The notes beneath the pieces were generated by a model, which worked only from the letters and a program-made list of their open reading frames with translations, ran no database searches and was not told the DNA's origin. The position numbers and the translations under genes were made by a program. 10,213 nt of DNA from Actinomycetota bacterium (lineage in GTDB: Bacteria; Actinomycetota; AC-67). This document shows, piece by piece, positions 1 to 7,402 of the stretch. The DNA lies in NCBI GenBank assembly GCA_005883175.1, contig VAYV01000065.1, forward strand, positions 1-10,213, in the 5' to 3' direction. How positions within the stretch are numbered: position 1 is the first letter of the stretch; the number at the start of each line of letters is the position of its first letter.

Positions 1-796
1 GAGGACGGTCTTCCAAGACGTCGGTCAGCCGGCCGAGCACGAAGTCCGGCCACGCGGGGGCGGCGGCGAGCTCGGGCACGCCGCTCGCGCCGGACAGCAC
101 CAGCGCCGCCGGCCAGCCGGCAGCGTGCGCGGCCATGATGTCGGTCTCGACGCGATCGCCGACGACCAGCGCGGGTGATCCACCGAGACGGTCACGCGCG
201 ACCTGGAAGATGCCCGGATCGGGCTTGCCTGCAACGAGCGGCTCGACGCCGGTCGACGTCCGCAGCGCGGCGACGATCGCCCCGGCGCCCGGCCACAAGC
301 CTTCCTGCGCCGGATACGTCGCGTCGGTGTTGCTGGCGACGAACGTCGCGCCTGCGCGCACGGCCAGCGTCGCCAGCCGGAGCTTGTCGAACGTCAGGCC
401 GCGATCCCATCCGACGACGACGAGCGACGCATCTTTCGACTCCTCGCCGCTCGCGATGCGCGCGCCCACGCTCGCGACTGCATTCAGCAAGCCTTCGCCG
501 CCGACGACGTACGCCAGCCGACCGCGCAACCCGGGGACCGCACGCTCGAGCAGCCGCGCCGTGGCGTCCGCGCTCGACACGACCTCATCCGGCGAGCCGC
601 CCGCGCCCATCTCGGCCAGCTTCTTCGCGTAGGTCTCGGCGGTTTCGCTCGAGTTGTTGGTGACGAAAGCGACGCGCTTGCCGGCGTCGCGCAGCGTCCG
701 GATCGTGTCGGGAGCGCCCGCGATCGGACGGTCCCCTTTCCAGACGACGCCGTCGAGATCGAACGCGAAGCGGGAGAACGCTTGCGCCAGGATCAC
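1..796 (-). CDS. NagD-type HAD-superfamily phosphatase (class IIA), 3' end cut by window edge
   Basis: I read about 265 residues of a HAD class IIA hydrolase, a family that dephosphorylates small sugar- or glycerol-phosphates in the cytosol. Motif I, FDLDGVVW, is near residues 12-19 counted from the GTG at 796, with D13 the expected nucleophile and D15 the acid/base. Motif II is VTNNS (45-49), the motif III lysine is in AGKPDPG (K191), and motif IV is GDRVETD (213-219). The cap domain lies between motifs II and III, as in NagD. The reading frame is still open at base 1, where the protein should be almost complete for this family. Mycobacterial Rv1692, a glycerol-3-phosphate phosphatase, is a good family comparison because tyrS and a TPR gene are also nearby there, but the substrate here is unproven. 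The start is uncertain: a stronger Shine-Dalgarno precedes an ATG at 822 that lies in another frame, and GTG 796 is the first sensible in-frame start. Divergent from the DUF1015 gene. Confidence 0.88.
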   Translation of the reverse strand, partial: MILAQAFSRFAFDLDGVVWKGDRPIAGAPDTIRTLRDAGKRVAFVTNNSSETAETYAKKLAEMGAGGSPDEVVSSADATARLLERAVPGLRGRLAYVVGGEGLLNAVASVGARIASGEESKDASLVVVGWDRGLTFDKLRLATLAVRAGATFVASNTDATYPAQEGLWPGAGAIVAALRTSTGVEPLVAGKPDPGIFQVARDRLGGSPALVVGDRVETDIMAAHAAGWPAALVLSGASGVPELAAAPAWPDFVLGRLTDVLEDRP

Positions 797-822
797 CGCG
801 CGCGCCTCTGCGTCCTCGTCAT
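793..822 (-). other. Possible 9-codon leader ORF, or displaced true start, of the HAD gene
   Basis: An ATG at 822 follows a strong purine-rich ribosome binding site (AGGGGGGAG) by about three bases, but its frame ends after nine codons (MTRTQRRAR) at a TGA. That TGA overlaps the GTG start of the phosphatase in the four-base pattern GTGA. It could be a translationally coupled leader ORF. It could equally be the real N-terminus of the phosphatase, separated from its frame by a one-base error or mutation in the GCGCGCGCGG run just before the junction. The sequence alone does not decide. Confidence 0.3.
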
Positions 823-845
823 TCGCTCCCCCCTCGTCTGGATGC

Positions 846-851
846 TATACA
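846..851 (+). promoter_or_regulatory. Putative -10 element for a leaderless DUF1015 transcript
   Basis: TATACA sits seven bases before the GTG start of the DUF1015 gene, and no Shine-Dalgarno sequence is visible in the intervening GCACCCC. This spacing would start transcription on or next to the start codon, giving a leaderless mRNA of the type common in Actinomycetota. No convincing -35 was found. The gap between the two divergent genes is only about 60 bases, so promoters for both must overlap here. Confidence 0.4.
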
Positions 852-858
852 GCACCCC

Positions 859-1467
859 GTGGCCGAGATCGCTCCCTTCCGCGGCACGCGCTACGACCCG
901 AGCGCCGTCGACGACCTTTCGCTGGTCGTCGCGCCGCCCTACGACGTGATCACCGAAGCGGACCGCGAGGCGCTCGAAGCAGCGAGTCCGTACAACGTTG
1001 TCAGGCTGATCCTTGGACGCGACGAACCCGGCGACGACGAGCGTTCGAACAAGTATACGAGGGCGCGCGGTTTGCTCGAAGCCTGGCGCGCGGCCGGGGT
1101 GCTCCGCGAAGACGCCGGCGAAGCCCTGTATGTCTACGAGCAGCGCTACCGGATCGGAGATGAGGAACGCTTCCAGCGCGGCGTGTTGGGGGCCGTACGC
1201 TTGGATGAGCCGGAGGCCGGCGGCGTCCTGCCGCACGAACGGACCTACGAGAAGATTGTTCAAGACCGCCTGCAGCTGCTGCGCGCAACCGAAACGAACC
1301 TCGACACGATCTTCTGCATCTACGACGGTCAAGAGCAGGGCGCCCACGGGCGCTCGAGAAGGCGCCGGTGGTCATCGCCGACGGTCACCACCGATGGCAG
1401 ACCGCACTTCAGTACCGGAACGAGCGACGCGCGGCAGAAGGACTCGGCCCGTGGGACCTTCAGCTGA
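859..1467 (+). CDS. DUF1015 protein, N-terminal part (frame broken near 1350)
   Basis: This is the N-terminal half of a DUF1015 (PF06245, COG4198) protein, a widespread bacterial family of unknown biochemical function. It starts with GTG at 859 (MAEIAPFRGTRYDP) and shows the family blocks VVAPPYDVI, PYNVVRLILG, GVLPHERTYEKI and the stretch around LDTIFCIYDG. Family similarity ends at about residue 160 (near base 1340), after which the frame continues into arginine-rich out-of-frame translation up to the stop at 1467. The remainder of the protein lies one frame away from about base 1350 onward. Between IYDG and the next family block (VIADGHHR) only about 15 residues remain, whereas relatives as I remember them have roughly 50-60, so a segment seems to be missing as well as the frame shifted. 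First gene of a probable two-gene operon with the metallo-hydrolase downstream. Confidence 0.75.
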   Translation: MAEIAPFRGTRYDPSAVDDLSLVVAPPYDVITEADREALEAASPYNVVRLILGRDEPGDDERSNKYTRARGLLEAWRAAGVLREDAGEALYVYEQRYRIGDEERFQRGVLGAVRLDEPEAGGVLPHERTYEKIVQDRLQLLRATETNLDTIFCIYDGQEQGAHGRSRRRRWSSPTVTTDGRPHFSTGTSDARQKDSARGTFS

Positions 1468-2006
1468 TGTTCCTCGTGGATGCGTCTCGGTGGGGGCCAT
1501 CGCTGCTCCCGATCCATCGCGTCGTCGGCGGCATCGACGCGACGGCCGCGCTCGAAGCGATGGCTCCGGTGGTTCGCGCTGAGCCCGCTCCTCGCGGCAA
1601 CCCCGAGCGTCTCGCCGAAGAGCTTGCGGCACGGCGCGCGCGCGGACGATCGTTCGCCATGTTCGACCACTACGGCGCCTGGTGGCTGACGATCACCGAT
1701 CCGGCCGCGGAGCGGGCGGCGCTTCCCGCTGAACGTTCCGCCGCGTGGCGCGACCTCGACGTATCGGTGTTGCATTCGCTGGTGTTCGACAAGCTGCTCG
1801 GCGGGATCAAGCCCCGCTTCGTTCACTCCGCGACCGAAGCTGCGAACGAAGTGAAGTCGGGGGAAGCGACGCTCGGCTTCCTCCTCGCGCCGATGCCGTT
1901 CGACGCCGTCCGCGCCGTTGCGGAAGCCGGCGAAGCAATGCCACCGAAGTCGACGTTCTTCGTTCCGAAGCCGGCGACCGGGGTGGTGATGCGCGCGCTG
2001 GACTGA
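1368..2006 (+). CDS. DUF1015 protein, C-terminal part (continuation in another frame)
   Basis: This is the rest of the DUF1015 protein. The reading frame is open from upstream of the nominal GTG at 1368, and recognisable sequence (ALEKAPVV) begins near 1350. It carries the family hallmark VIADGHHRWQTALQYR and ends with the characteristic block KSTFFVPKPATGVVM shortly before the TGA at 2004-2006. The GTG at 1368 encodes a residue inside a conserved block and is unlikely to be a real start. Together with the N-terminal part, about 380 residues would result, shorter than the roughly 400-430 I expect for the family. The gene is therefore either a pseudogene or damaged by an assembly or consensus error. 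The stop is nine bases before the next gene, so the two are probably co-transcribed. Confidence 0.75.
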   Translation: MVIADGHHRWQTALQYRNERRAAEGLGPWDLQLMFLVDASRWGPSLLPIHRVVGGIDATAALEAMAPVVRAEPAPRGNPERLAEELAARRARGRSFAMFDHYGAWWLTITDPAAERAALPAERSAAWRDLDVSVLHSLVFDKLLGGIKPRFVHSATEAANEVKSGEATLGFLLAPMPFDAVRAVAEAGEAMPPKSTFFVPKPATGVVMRALD

Positions 2007-2015
2007 GCGCGCCTC

Positions 2016-2939
2016 ATGCCGAAGACGCAGACGCTCGACGCAGGCATCGTCGCGATCGATACGGAGATGGCCGGCCTAGACCAGACCGTTGCGGCATTCG
2101 TGGTTCCCGGCGAGCGGCCGGCCGTGATCGAGACCGGTCCCGCGACGGTCACGAAGACCCTGACCGAGGGGTTGCGCGCGCTTGGGCTGGGACCGAACGA
2201 CGTCGCATCGTTCGTCCTCACGCACATCCATCTCGACCACGGGGGTGCGTCCGGCGACGTCGCGCGCCTGTTCCCGAAGGCGGACATCGTCGTTCACCCA
2301 GAGGGCGCGCGGCACCTCGCCGACCCGACGAAGTTGATGGCCAGCGCCTACCGCGTCTTCGGCGACCGGCTCGACTCGACGTTCGGGCCGCTTCAAGCGG
2401 TACCGAAGGACCGCATCCGTGCGGTCGAGCCGGGGACGATCCTGGACCTCGGCGGGGGAAGGACGCTCGAGATCGTCGAAGCGACCGGGCACGCGCGGCA
2501 TCACATGGCGATCCAAGACTCCGAGAGCGGCGTGATCTTCGTCGGCGATTCGATGGGCGTGTACCTTCCCGAAGCCGGTGTGTTACGTCCCGCAACCCCG
2601 CCGCCCGACTTCGACATGGAAGTTGCGCTGGCTACGTTGCGCCGATTGCGGGCGCGCGCGCCGCGCGGTTTGTACCTCACGCACTTCGGTCCGGCACCGG
2701 CGGATCGCGACTTGCTGACGCAAGCGGAGGAACAGTTGATCCGCTTCGGCGCGATCATCGAAGAAGCGATGCGCGAATCGATCGACCTTGATTTCCTTGC
2801 CGAGCGGCTGCGCGAACGAACGTGGGACGACTACAAGGCGATCCACGACTCGTCGGAGCTGCTCGCGAAGTTCGACGCGCTCAATGCGTTCCGCAGCAGC
2901 GCCGCAGGGTACCTCCGATACTTCCAGACTAGAGCGTGA
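2016..2939 (+). CDS. Metallo-beta-lactamase-fold hydrolase
   Basis: A 307-residue protein of the metallo-beta-lactamase superfamily, probably a cytosolic dinuclear-metal hydrolase of unknown substrate. The metal-binding signature THIHLDHGG gives H70, H72, D74 and H75. Further ligands expected for the fold are H159 (in TGHARHH), D178 (in FVGDSM) and H223 (in LTHFGP), so the active site looks intact. The C-terminal part from about residue 230 is helical and rich in charged residues (LLTQAEEQL, ESIDLDFLAERLRERTWDDY), as in MBL proteins with a C-terminal helical domain. No signal peptide or membrane segment is present. It starts nine bases after the DUF1015 stop without an obvious Shine-Dalgarno sequence, suggesting coupled translation. 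Its 3' end overlaps the end of the convergent S51 peptidase gene by 11 bases. Glyoxalase II-like or lactonase-like activity is possible but not indicated specifically. Confidence 0.85.
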   Translation: MPKTQTLDAGIVAIDTEMAGLDQTVAAFVVPGERPAVIETGPATVTKTLTEGLRALGLGPNDVASFVLTHIHLDHGGASGDVARLFPKADIVVHPEGARHLADPTKLMASAYRVFGDRLDSTFGPLQAVPKDRIRAVEPGTILDLGGGRTLEIVEATGHARHHMAIQDSESGVIFVGDSMGVYLPEAGVLRPATPPPDFDMEVALATLRRLRARAPRGLYLTHFGPAPADRDLLTQAEEQLIRFGAIIEEAMRESIDLDFLAERLRERTWDDYKAIHDSSELLAKFDALNAFRSSAAGYLRYFQTRA

Positions 2940-3636
2940 AGCGTTCGCCCGAGGCGTAGACGCGCTCGCCTTCATCGCCGAACAGGCGCGCGCGTCCCTT
3001 CCCCGCTACCCGGCAGTGTCCTTCGTCGAGCAGGATCGCCGTGTCTTCGTCGATCCCGAACACGGCACACGCGTCTTTGATCTGCTCCACGAGGCCGGGC
3101 CCCTCCGTCCAGCGGTCGAAGTGCGGCACGACCGCGTACCCCTGCAGCATGCCGAGGCCCGGCATCCAGAGCGTCGGTGTGCCGTGGCCGTCCTCCGGCC
3201 GATGCACGAGCGCCCAGTCCCCGAGCGCCATCGCGCCGGCCGAAGAACCGACCAACCACGCGCCCGCTTGGCGCGCGAGCAAGAAGCCGCGCCACAGCGG
3301 TGAACCTTCCAGCGCGTCGAGCAGCCGTGCCGTCTTGCCTCCCGAGATGTAGAGGAGATCGGCTTGCTCGATCACGCGAACGTTCTCGGGGTCTTCGGCG
3401 TGCTCTCGCGCGAGCACCATCAAGGCGACGCTGCGCGCGCCCAGCCGCACGAAGTGCTCGACGCCGCGCAGCGCCCAGTCTTCGGGGTCTTCACCCGCGG
3501 CCGCCGTTGGGAGAACGACCACCGTCGGAGCCGGTCCGATCGATGTGAGGATCTGGCGATCGATGTCGGTCATCGCCGACGTGAACTCGCCGCTGCCGAC
3601 GAGGCCGATGCGAGAGTGCTGGATCGCCGGTTCCAT
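2929..3636 (-). CDS. Peptidase S51 family protein (cyanophycinase-like)
   Basis: A 235-residue protein of the S51 serine peptidase family (dipeptidase E / cyanophycinase fold). Visible landmarks are a glycine-rich N-terminal strand (RIGLVGSGEF, residues 9-18), LLYISGGKTARLLDAL (94-109), which resembles the family's GGxxxxL region, and the nucleophile elbow VGSSAGAMALGD (129-140) with S132 as the expected catalytic serine. PHFDR (171-175) follows, with H172 in the place of the catalytic histidine. The family cleaves peptides next to acidic residues or beta-aspartyl-arginine dipeptides; no cyanophycin synthetase is visible in this window, so the substrate is open. No signal peptide is seen, so it should be cytosolic. 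The ATG at 3636 overlaps the stop of the upstream TPR gene (TGATG), indicating translational coupling. The same frame stays open further upstream to 4260, but that part is antisense-type GC-rich translation and is not included. Confidence 0.85.
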   Translation of the reverse strand: MEPAIQHSRIGLVGSGEFTSAMTDIDRQILTSIGPAPTVVVLPTAAAGEDPEDWALRGVEHFVRLGARSVALMVLAREHAEDPENVRVIEQADLLYISGGKTARLLDALEGSPLWRGFLLARQAGAWLVGSSAGAMALGDWALVHRPEDGHGTPTLWMPGLGMLQGYAVVPHFDRWTEGPGLVEQIKDACAVFGIDEDTAILLDEGHCRVAGKGRARLFGDEGERVYASGERFTL

Positions 3637-4175
3637 CACAGATCTCGCATCGCTTCGAGGACTCTCACCCGATCCGTGCCCGTCGCATCGCGCGCGGCCT
3701 CCTTCAGCAGGATTAGCGCCGCATCCGTTCGTTGCGTGTCGGCCAACGCGCGGGCGCGCGCGATCTGCGCGTCGATCCACACACGGCGCGGGACGTCTTC
3801 GCGCCGGATCTCCCCGATGAGGTCGAGCGCGCGCGCCGGCTTCCCTTGGCGGCGGTAGCTCTCCGCGATGATCGGATCGTGCCGGTGATCGCCCGACAAG
3901 CGGCGGTACGTAAGGAGCTCTTGGACCGCTTCGTGAAGCTCGTCGAGCTCGAAGGCGAGCAGCCCGAGCTGTTCCCGCACCCAGGCCGAACGAGGCGCAA
4001 CGAGCTTCGCCTTGATCGCAGCCTTGCGCGCTTTGCTTGCGTCGCCTGCGTCGCGCGCTTGGACGAGCTGCTCGGCCGCCTTGCGCGCCTCGTCGCCCTT
4101 CCCGGGGCGCGCGCTGTGCGCGATCGCGTCGGCCAAGCGCCTTGGGATCGCTGACGGAGTCACGCGCGCGAGCAT
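3636..4175 (-). CDS. Small TPR-like protein (Rv1691-type neighbourhood protein)
   Basis: A 179-residue, highly charged, alanine-rich helical protein without signal peptide or membrane segment. Repeating helix pairs such as AWVREQLGLLAFELDELHEAVQELLTYRRL, here named only by its first and last residues A66 and L95 approximately, and RVWIDAQIARARALADTQRT have the spacing of tetratricopeptide repeats. TPR proteins act as protein-binding scaffolds; no partner can be named. Actinobacterial genomes such as M. tuberculosis carry a TPR protein (Rv1691) between tyrS and the HAD phosphatase, and the same order along the minus strand is kept here with an rRNA operon intervening. ATG 4175 is used; GTG 4163 is an alternative start. 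The gene lies just downstream of the rRNA terminator, so any promoter must be within the roughly 20 bases between them or transcription must read through. Its stop overlaps the next start by one base. Confidence 0.75.
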   Translation of the reverse strand: MLARVTPSAIPRRLADAIAHSARPGKGDEARKAAEQLVQARDAGDASKARKAAIKAKLVAPRSAWVREQLGLLAFELDELHEAVQELLTYRRLSGDHRHDPIIAESYRRQGKPARALDLIGEIRREDVPRRVWIDAQIARARALADTQRTDAALILLKEAARDATGTDRVRVLEAMRDL

Positions 4176-4190
4176 ACCTGCGCTTGGAAA

Positions 4191-4220
4191 GGCCGAGGCC
4201 GGCTCTTGCGAGCCGGCCTC
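4191..4220 (-). terminator. Terminator hairpin of the 23S-5S operon
   Basis: Immediately after the 5S gene the RNA can form a perfect 11-base-pair stem (GAGGCCGGCTC paired with GAGCCGGCCTC) closed by a GCAA tetraloop, followed by GGCCTTTCC. The stem is strong, but the U-tract is short (three U), so termination may be assisted by Rho or be partial, allowing some read-through into the TPR gene about 16 bases further on. Confidence 0.7.
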
Positions 4221-4227
4221 GAAGATG

Positions 4228-4345
4228 TCCCGGCGGCGACCTACTCTCCCACGCAGTCACCCACGCAGTACCATCGGCGCTGGAGGGCTTAACTTCCGGG
4301 TTCGGGATGGGACCGGGTGTGACCCCTCCGCTATGGCCACCGAAA
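4228..4345 (-). rRNA. rrf: 5S ribosomal RNA
   Basis: A complete 5S rRNA of about 117-118 nt, part of the central protuberance of the large subunit. On the minus strand it begins near TTTCGGTGGCCATAGCGGAG and ends near GTAGGTCGCCGCCGGGA. The conserved loop B-C segment CCCGAACCCGGAAGTTAAG and the loop D-E region with GGGAGAGTAGGTCGCCGCC are present, and the two ends pair to form helix I. It follows the 23S gene after a spacer of about 67 bases, in the usual 23S-5S order, and is followed directly by the operon terminator. Exact ends are accurate to a few bases. Confidence 0.95.
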
Positions 4346-4352
4346 CTCTATG

Positions 4353-4383
4353 TCGGGGATCTCTCCCCGAGGCTTTTCAAGCC
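4353..4383 (-). repeat. Hairpins in the 23S-5S spacer
   Basis: Two small inverted repeats occupy the spacer. One has a 7-base-pair stem TCGGGGA / TCCCCGA with a four-base loop (4353-4370), the other a 5-base-pair stem GGCTT / AAGCC with a three-base loop (4371-4383). They are probably processing structures separating pre-23S from pre-5S. The second competes with the outer part of the pre-23S processing stem, which uses bases 4382-4388. Confidence 0.4.
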
Positions 4384-4409
4384 TTGAGCAAACCATAGCG
4401 AGCGTGAGC
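4382..4409 (-). repeat. 3' arm of the pre-23S processing stem
   Basis: In the transcript the 17 bases GCTCACGCTCGCTATGG just beyond the mature 23S 3' end are perfectly complementary to CCATAGCGAGCGTGAGC in the leader (plus-strand 8557-8573). After a symmetrical four-base internal loop the pairing continues for seven more bases (4382-4388 with 8578-8584). This is the expected RNase III processing stalk of pre-23S rRNA and marks the gene boundaries independently of similarity. Confidence 0.85.
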
Positions 4410-4541
4410 GAACCAAGGCCTCGGCCTATTAGTACCGGTCGGCTCCACGTGTTGCCACGCTTCCACCTCCGGCCTATCAACCCGCTAGCCTTGCGGGGGC
4501 CTTACCGGATTAACTCCGTGGGAGGCCTCATCTTGGAACGA

Positions 4542-4572
<31 letters not shown>

Positions 4573-4715
4573 TCTTCCGCACATCGCCAACCAGCCGTGC
4601 TCTTGGCAGAACAACTGGCACACGAGCGGTGCGTCCGTCCCGGTCCTCTCGTACTAGGGACAGCCTTCCTCAAGCCTCCTGCGCCCACGGTGGATAGGGA
4701 CCGAACTGTCTCACG

Positions 4716-5436
4716 CATGTTCATCCCGCATCGCTGCGGGCACAGACTATACCTTCACCCTCTTTCGAGGGGCCGGCGTGTTATGGAGCTCTGATTTGTC
4801 GACGAGCGACAGTTGCTCCATCTCTTCGGATAAGCGATCCGAAGAAGTCGTTACGGGGACCGACACACCCATGCTACGCAGATGCTGCTCGACATCTGCG
4901 GCGAAGATCCGCTTCGATTTCGAATAGTTTAGGGTTGCGAAGGCGTCGACTTCGTGCGCTATCTCCAGGAATTCTTCCTCTCTCATCCTTGGTCTGATCC
5001 GTTCGAGCAGCCTTCGCGCGCGCCGCACATGCTCGCGCTTGCAGATAACGAACGGTTCGACCTCGCTGAGGATCTGCTGGAGTACCGGCCGGCTGGTGAT
5101 CACGAGATCGCTCATGCCGGTGCCTCTGTCGCGTATGTACCCGGCCCCGATGATGTGTTGGATGCTCTCCAACCCCGATCGTGCCGATGTGCTTTGCGAC
5201 AGAGACATGCTTGCTCGGATGTAGAACCCGAACTTGTACTCTCGTTGTCTGACGAGTTGGAAGTGAATGCTTCCGTCTCCGTCGAGGAATCCTGCGAGAT
5301 AGCTTGCTTGTTCCGCCTTCAATGTGTCGGCCTTCCCTCGGTATTGCCTCACCGTAACGTTCGGTTATGACAGTGAGGTTCCACCGATATGAGCCGATGG
5401 GCATCCAAGGATTGCTCCTTGGAGACGCAGTGATCT
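4716..5436 (-). mobile_element. Group I intron at 23S position 2593 (I-CreI site), carries a homing endonuclease gene
   Basis: The conserved exon sequence TTTAGAACGT / CGTGAGACAG is split exactly after U2593 (E. coli numbering), the site of the Chlamydomonas chloroplast LSU intron. The 721-nt insert obeys the group I rules: the upstream exon ends in U and the intron ends in G (GAACATG). Near its 5' end, GCGT can pair with exon ACGU including the splice-site U-G wobble, giving P1, and CCAAGG/CCTTGG forms a P2-like hairpin. Toward the 3' end, P8 is CCCTC-GAAA-GAGGG (4758-4771), the P7 3' strand is ATAGTCT (about 4744-4750), and P9 is CCCGCA-GCGA-TGCGGG (4725-4740). The endonuclease ORF occupies the middle, probably in the P6 region, and runs into core elements on both sides. 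The endonuclease and the conserved site indicate a mobile element acquired by homing. Confidence 0.93.
4747..5352 (-). CDS. I-CreI-like LAGLIDADG homing endonuclease encoded in the L2593 intron
   Basis: A protein of up to 201 residues with a single LAGLIDADG motif (YLAGFLDGDGSI, residues 18-29), so it should act as a homodimer that cuts intronless 23S genes at the intron site. It aligns with I-CreI over nearly the whole length: GAGYIRDRG matches GVGYVRDRG, and PFVICK aligns with PFLKLK. The catalytic acidic residue D20 of I-CreI corresponds to D26, Q47 to Q53, and K98 to the lysine of PFVICK. R51 of I-CreI aligns with an alanine, next to a conserved arginine. A C-terminal extension of about 40 residues (KSELHNTPAPRKRVKV at the end) is not in I-CreI; this extension is encoded by ribozyme-core sequence. 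The GTG at 5352 lies in a likely core helix without a Shine-Dalgarno. A TTG at 5322 (TTGAAGGCG) has an AGGGAAGG about eight bases upstream and is the better candidate start. Confidence 0.92.
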   Translation of the reverse strand: MRQYRGKADTLKAEQASYLAGFLDGDGSIHFQLVRQREYKFGFYIRASMSLSQSTSARSGLESIQHIIGAGYIRDRGTGMSDLVITSRPVLQQILSEVEPFVICKREHVRRARRLLERIRPRMREEEFLEIAHEVDAFATLNYSKSKRIFAADVEQHLRSMGVSVPVTTSSDRLSEEMEQLSLVDKSELHNTPAPRKRVKV

Positions 5437-5503
5437 ACGTTCTAAACCCAGCTCGCGTACCGCTTTAACCGGCGAACAGCCGGACCCTTGGGAGCTGCTC
5501 CAC

Positions 5504-5541
<38 letters not shown>

Positions 5542-6044
5542 AGGCCGTCGATGTGGACTCTTGGGCCTGATCAGCCTGTTATCCCCGGGGTACCTTTTAG
5601 CCGTTGAGCGACGGCGCTTCCACTTGCCACCGCCGGATCACTAGACCCTGCTTTCGCATCTGCTCGACGTGTCCGTCTCGCAGTGAAGCTCCCTTGTGCT
5701 CTTACACTCGACGCACGATTGCCAACCGTGCTGAGGGAACCTTTGGGCACCTCCGTTACTCTTTGGGAGGCAACCGCCCCAGTTAAACTGCCTGCCTGGC
5801 GCTGTCCAAGATCCGGATAACGGACCCTTGTTAGACGCCCAGCACTAGAAGGGTGGTATTTCAAGGTTGGCTCCACGAGGGCCGAAACCCCCGCTTCAAA
5901 GCCTCCCACCTATCCTACGCAACCAGAACCGAACACCAACGCCAAACTACAGTAAAGGTCCCGGGGTCTTTCCGTCCTACCGTGGGTAGGCCGCATCTTC
6001 ACAGCCAATGCAATTTCGCCGAGTCTCTGGTCGAGACAGCGCCC

Positions 6045-6447
<403 letters not shown>

Positions 6448-6926
6448 TGGCGCTTCGGTTCAAAGCTTCGCCCTTGCGGGCTAACCTCTCCCCTTAACGT
6501 TCCAGCACCGGGCAGGTGTCAGTGGGTATACAGCGCCTTACGGCTTCGCACCCACCTGTGTTTTTAGTAAACAGTCGCTTGGGACTGGTCACTGCGACCG
6601 CGGTCAGCTCGGGGCGAGAAGCCCTTCACCGATCACGGCACCCCTTCTTCCGAAGTTACGGGGTCAGATTGCCGAGTTCCTTGACCAGAGTTCTCTCGAT
6701 CGCCTTAGTATTCTCTACTTGCCCACCTGAGTTGGTTTGGGGTACGGGCACCTTTTCCACTCCCTAGAGGATTTTCTCGGCAGCATAGGATCAGTGGCTT
6801 CCATCCATTGATGTCGGCGTCACGCCTCAGGATGATGCCGCCGCGGATTTTCCTACGGCGACTCCCTACGCGCTTACCCCGGGTCGACCATCGCCCGGGC
6901 CCACTTACCTTCCTGCGTCTCCCCAT

Positions 6927-7007
6927 CGGTGGCCTAGTACTACGTGGTTCGGTAGTCCCCGAAGGGATTTCCTTAGCAACGCAGGTTCGGCTTTGGCGCG
7001 GAAACGG
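6927..7007 (-). other. Domain III 23S insertion typical of high-GC Gram-positive bacteria
   Basis: Compared with the E. coli 23S as I remember it, about 80 extra bases lie between CTTCCTGCGTCTCCCC and the conserved TACAGGAATATCAACCTG (plus-strand readings). This is the location of the roughly 100-nt insertion between helices 54 and 55 that is a signature of Actinomycetota. It is part of the mature rRNA, not an intron, and is the best taxonomic hint in the window. Confidence 0.6.
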
Positions 7008-7365
7008 TGGTACAGGAATATCAACCTGTTGTCCATCGGCTACGTCTTTCGACCTCGTCTTAGGTCCCGACTAACCCTGGGCGGATGAACCTTCCCCAGG
7101 AACCCTTGGGCATTCGGCGGAGGGGTTCCTCCCCCCTCTTTCGCTACTCATGCCGGCATTCGCTCTTGTCACGCATCCACGGCTGGATTACTCCGCCGCT
7201 TCACCCGCGTGACGATGCTCCCCTACCGATCCCTTCGCTTGGACCTGTGTTGCACCCAACACAGGCCGGCTTGTGAAGAGATCCCGCAGCTTCGGTGACG
7301 TGCTTGAGCCCCGTTACATTTTCCGCGCCCAACTATTCGACCAGTGAGCTGTTACGCACTCTTTC

Positions 7366-7402
<37 letters not shown>

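Noticed and set aside
135..663. Two plus-strand ORFs opposite the HAD phosphatase
   Set aside because: Low-complexity Arg/Ser/Pro/Ala composition typical of antisense translation of a GC-rich gene; the minus strand has clear HAD motifs.
2929..4260. 443-codon minus-strand ORF covering the S51 gene and everything upstream to the 5S
   Set aside because: Only the part from ATG 3636 has family similarity. The upstream part is arginine-rich frame-shadow of the TPR gene and enters the 5S rRNA.
4747..5352. Reading the 23S insertion as an intervening sequence (IVS) removed without ligation
   Set aside because: IVS elements lack ribozyme core and endonuclease genes and sit in variable helices; this one is in invariant peptidyl-transferase sequence with group I ends, so fragmentation would be expected to inactivate the ribosome.
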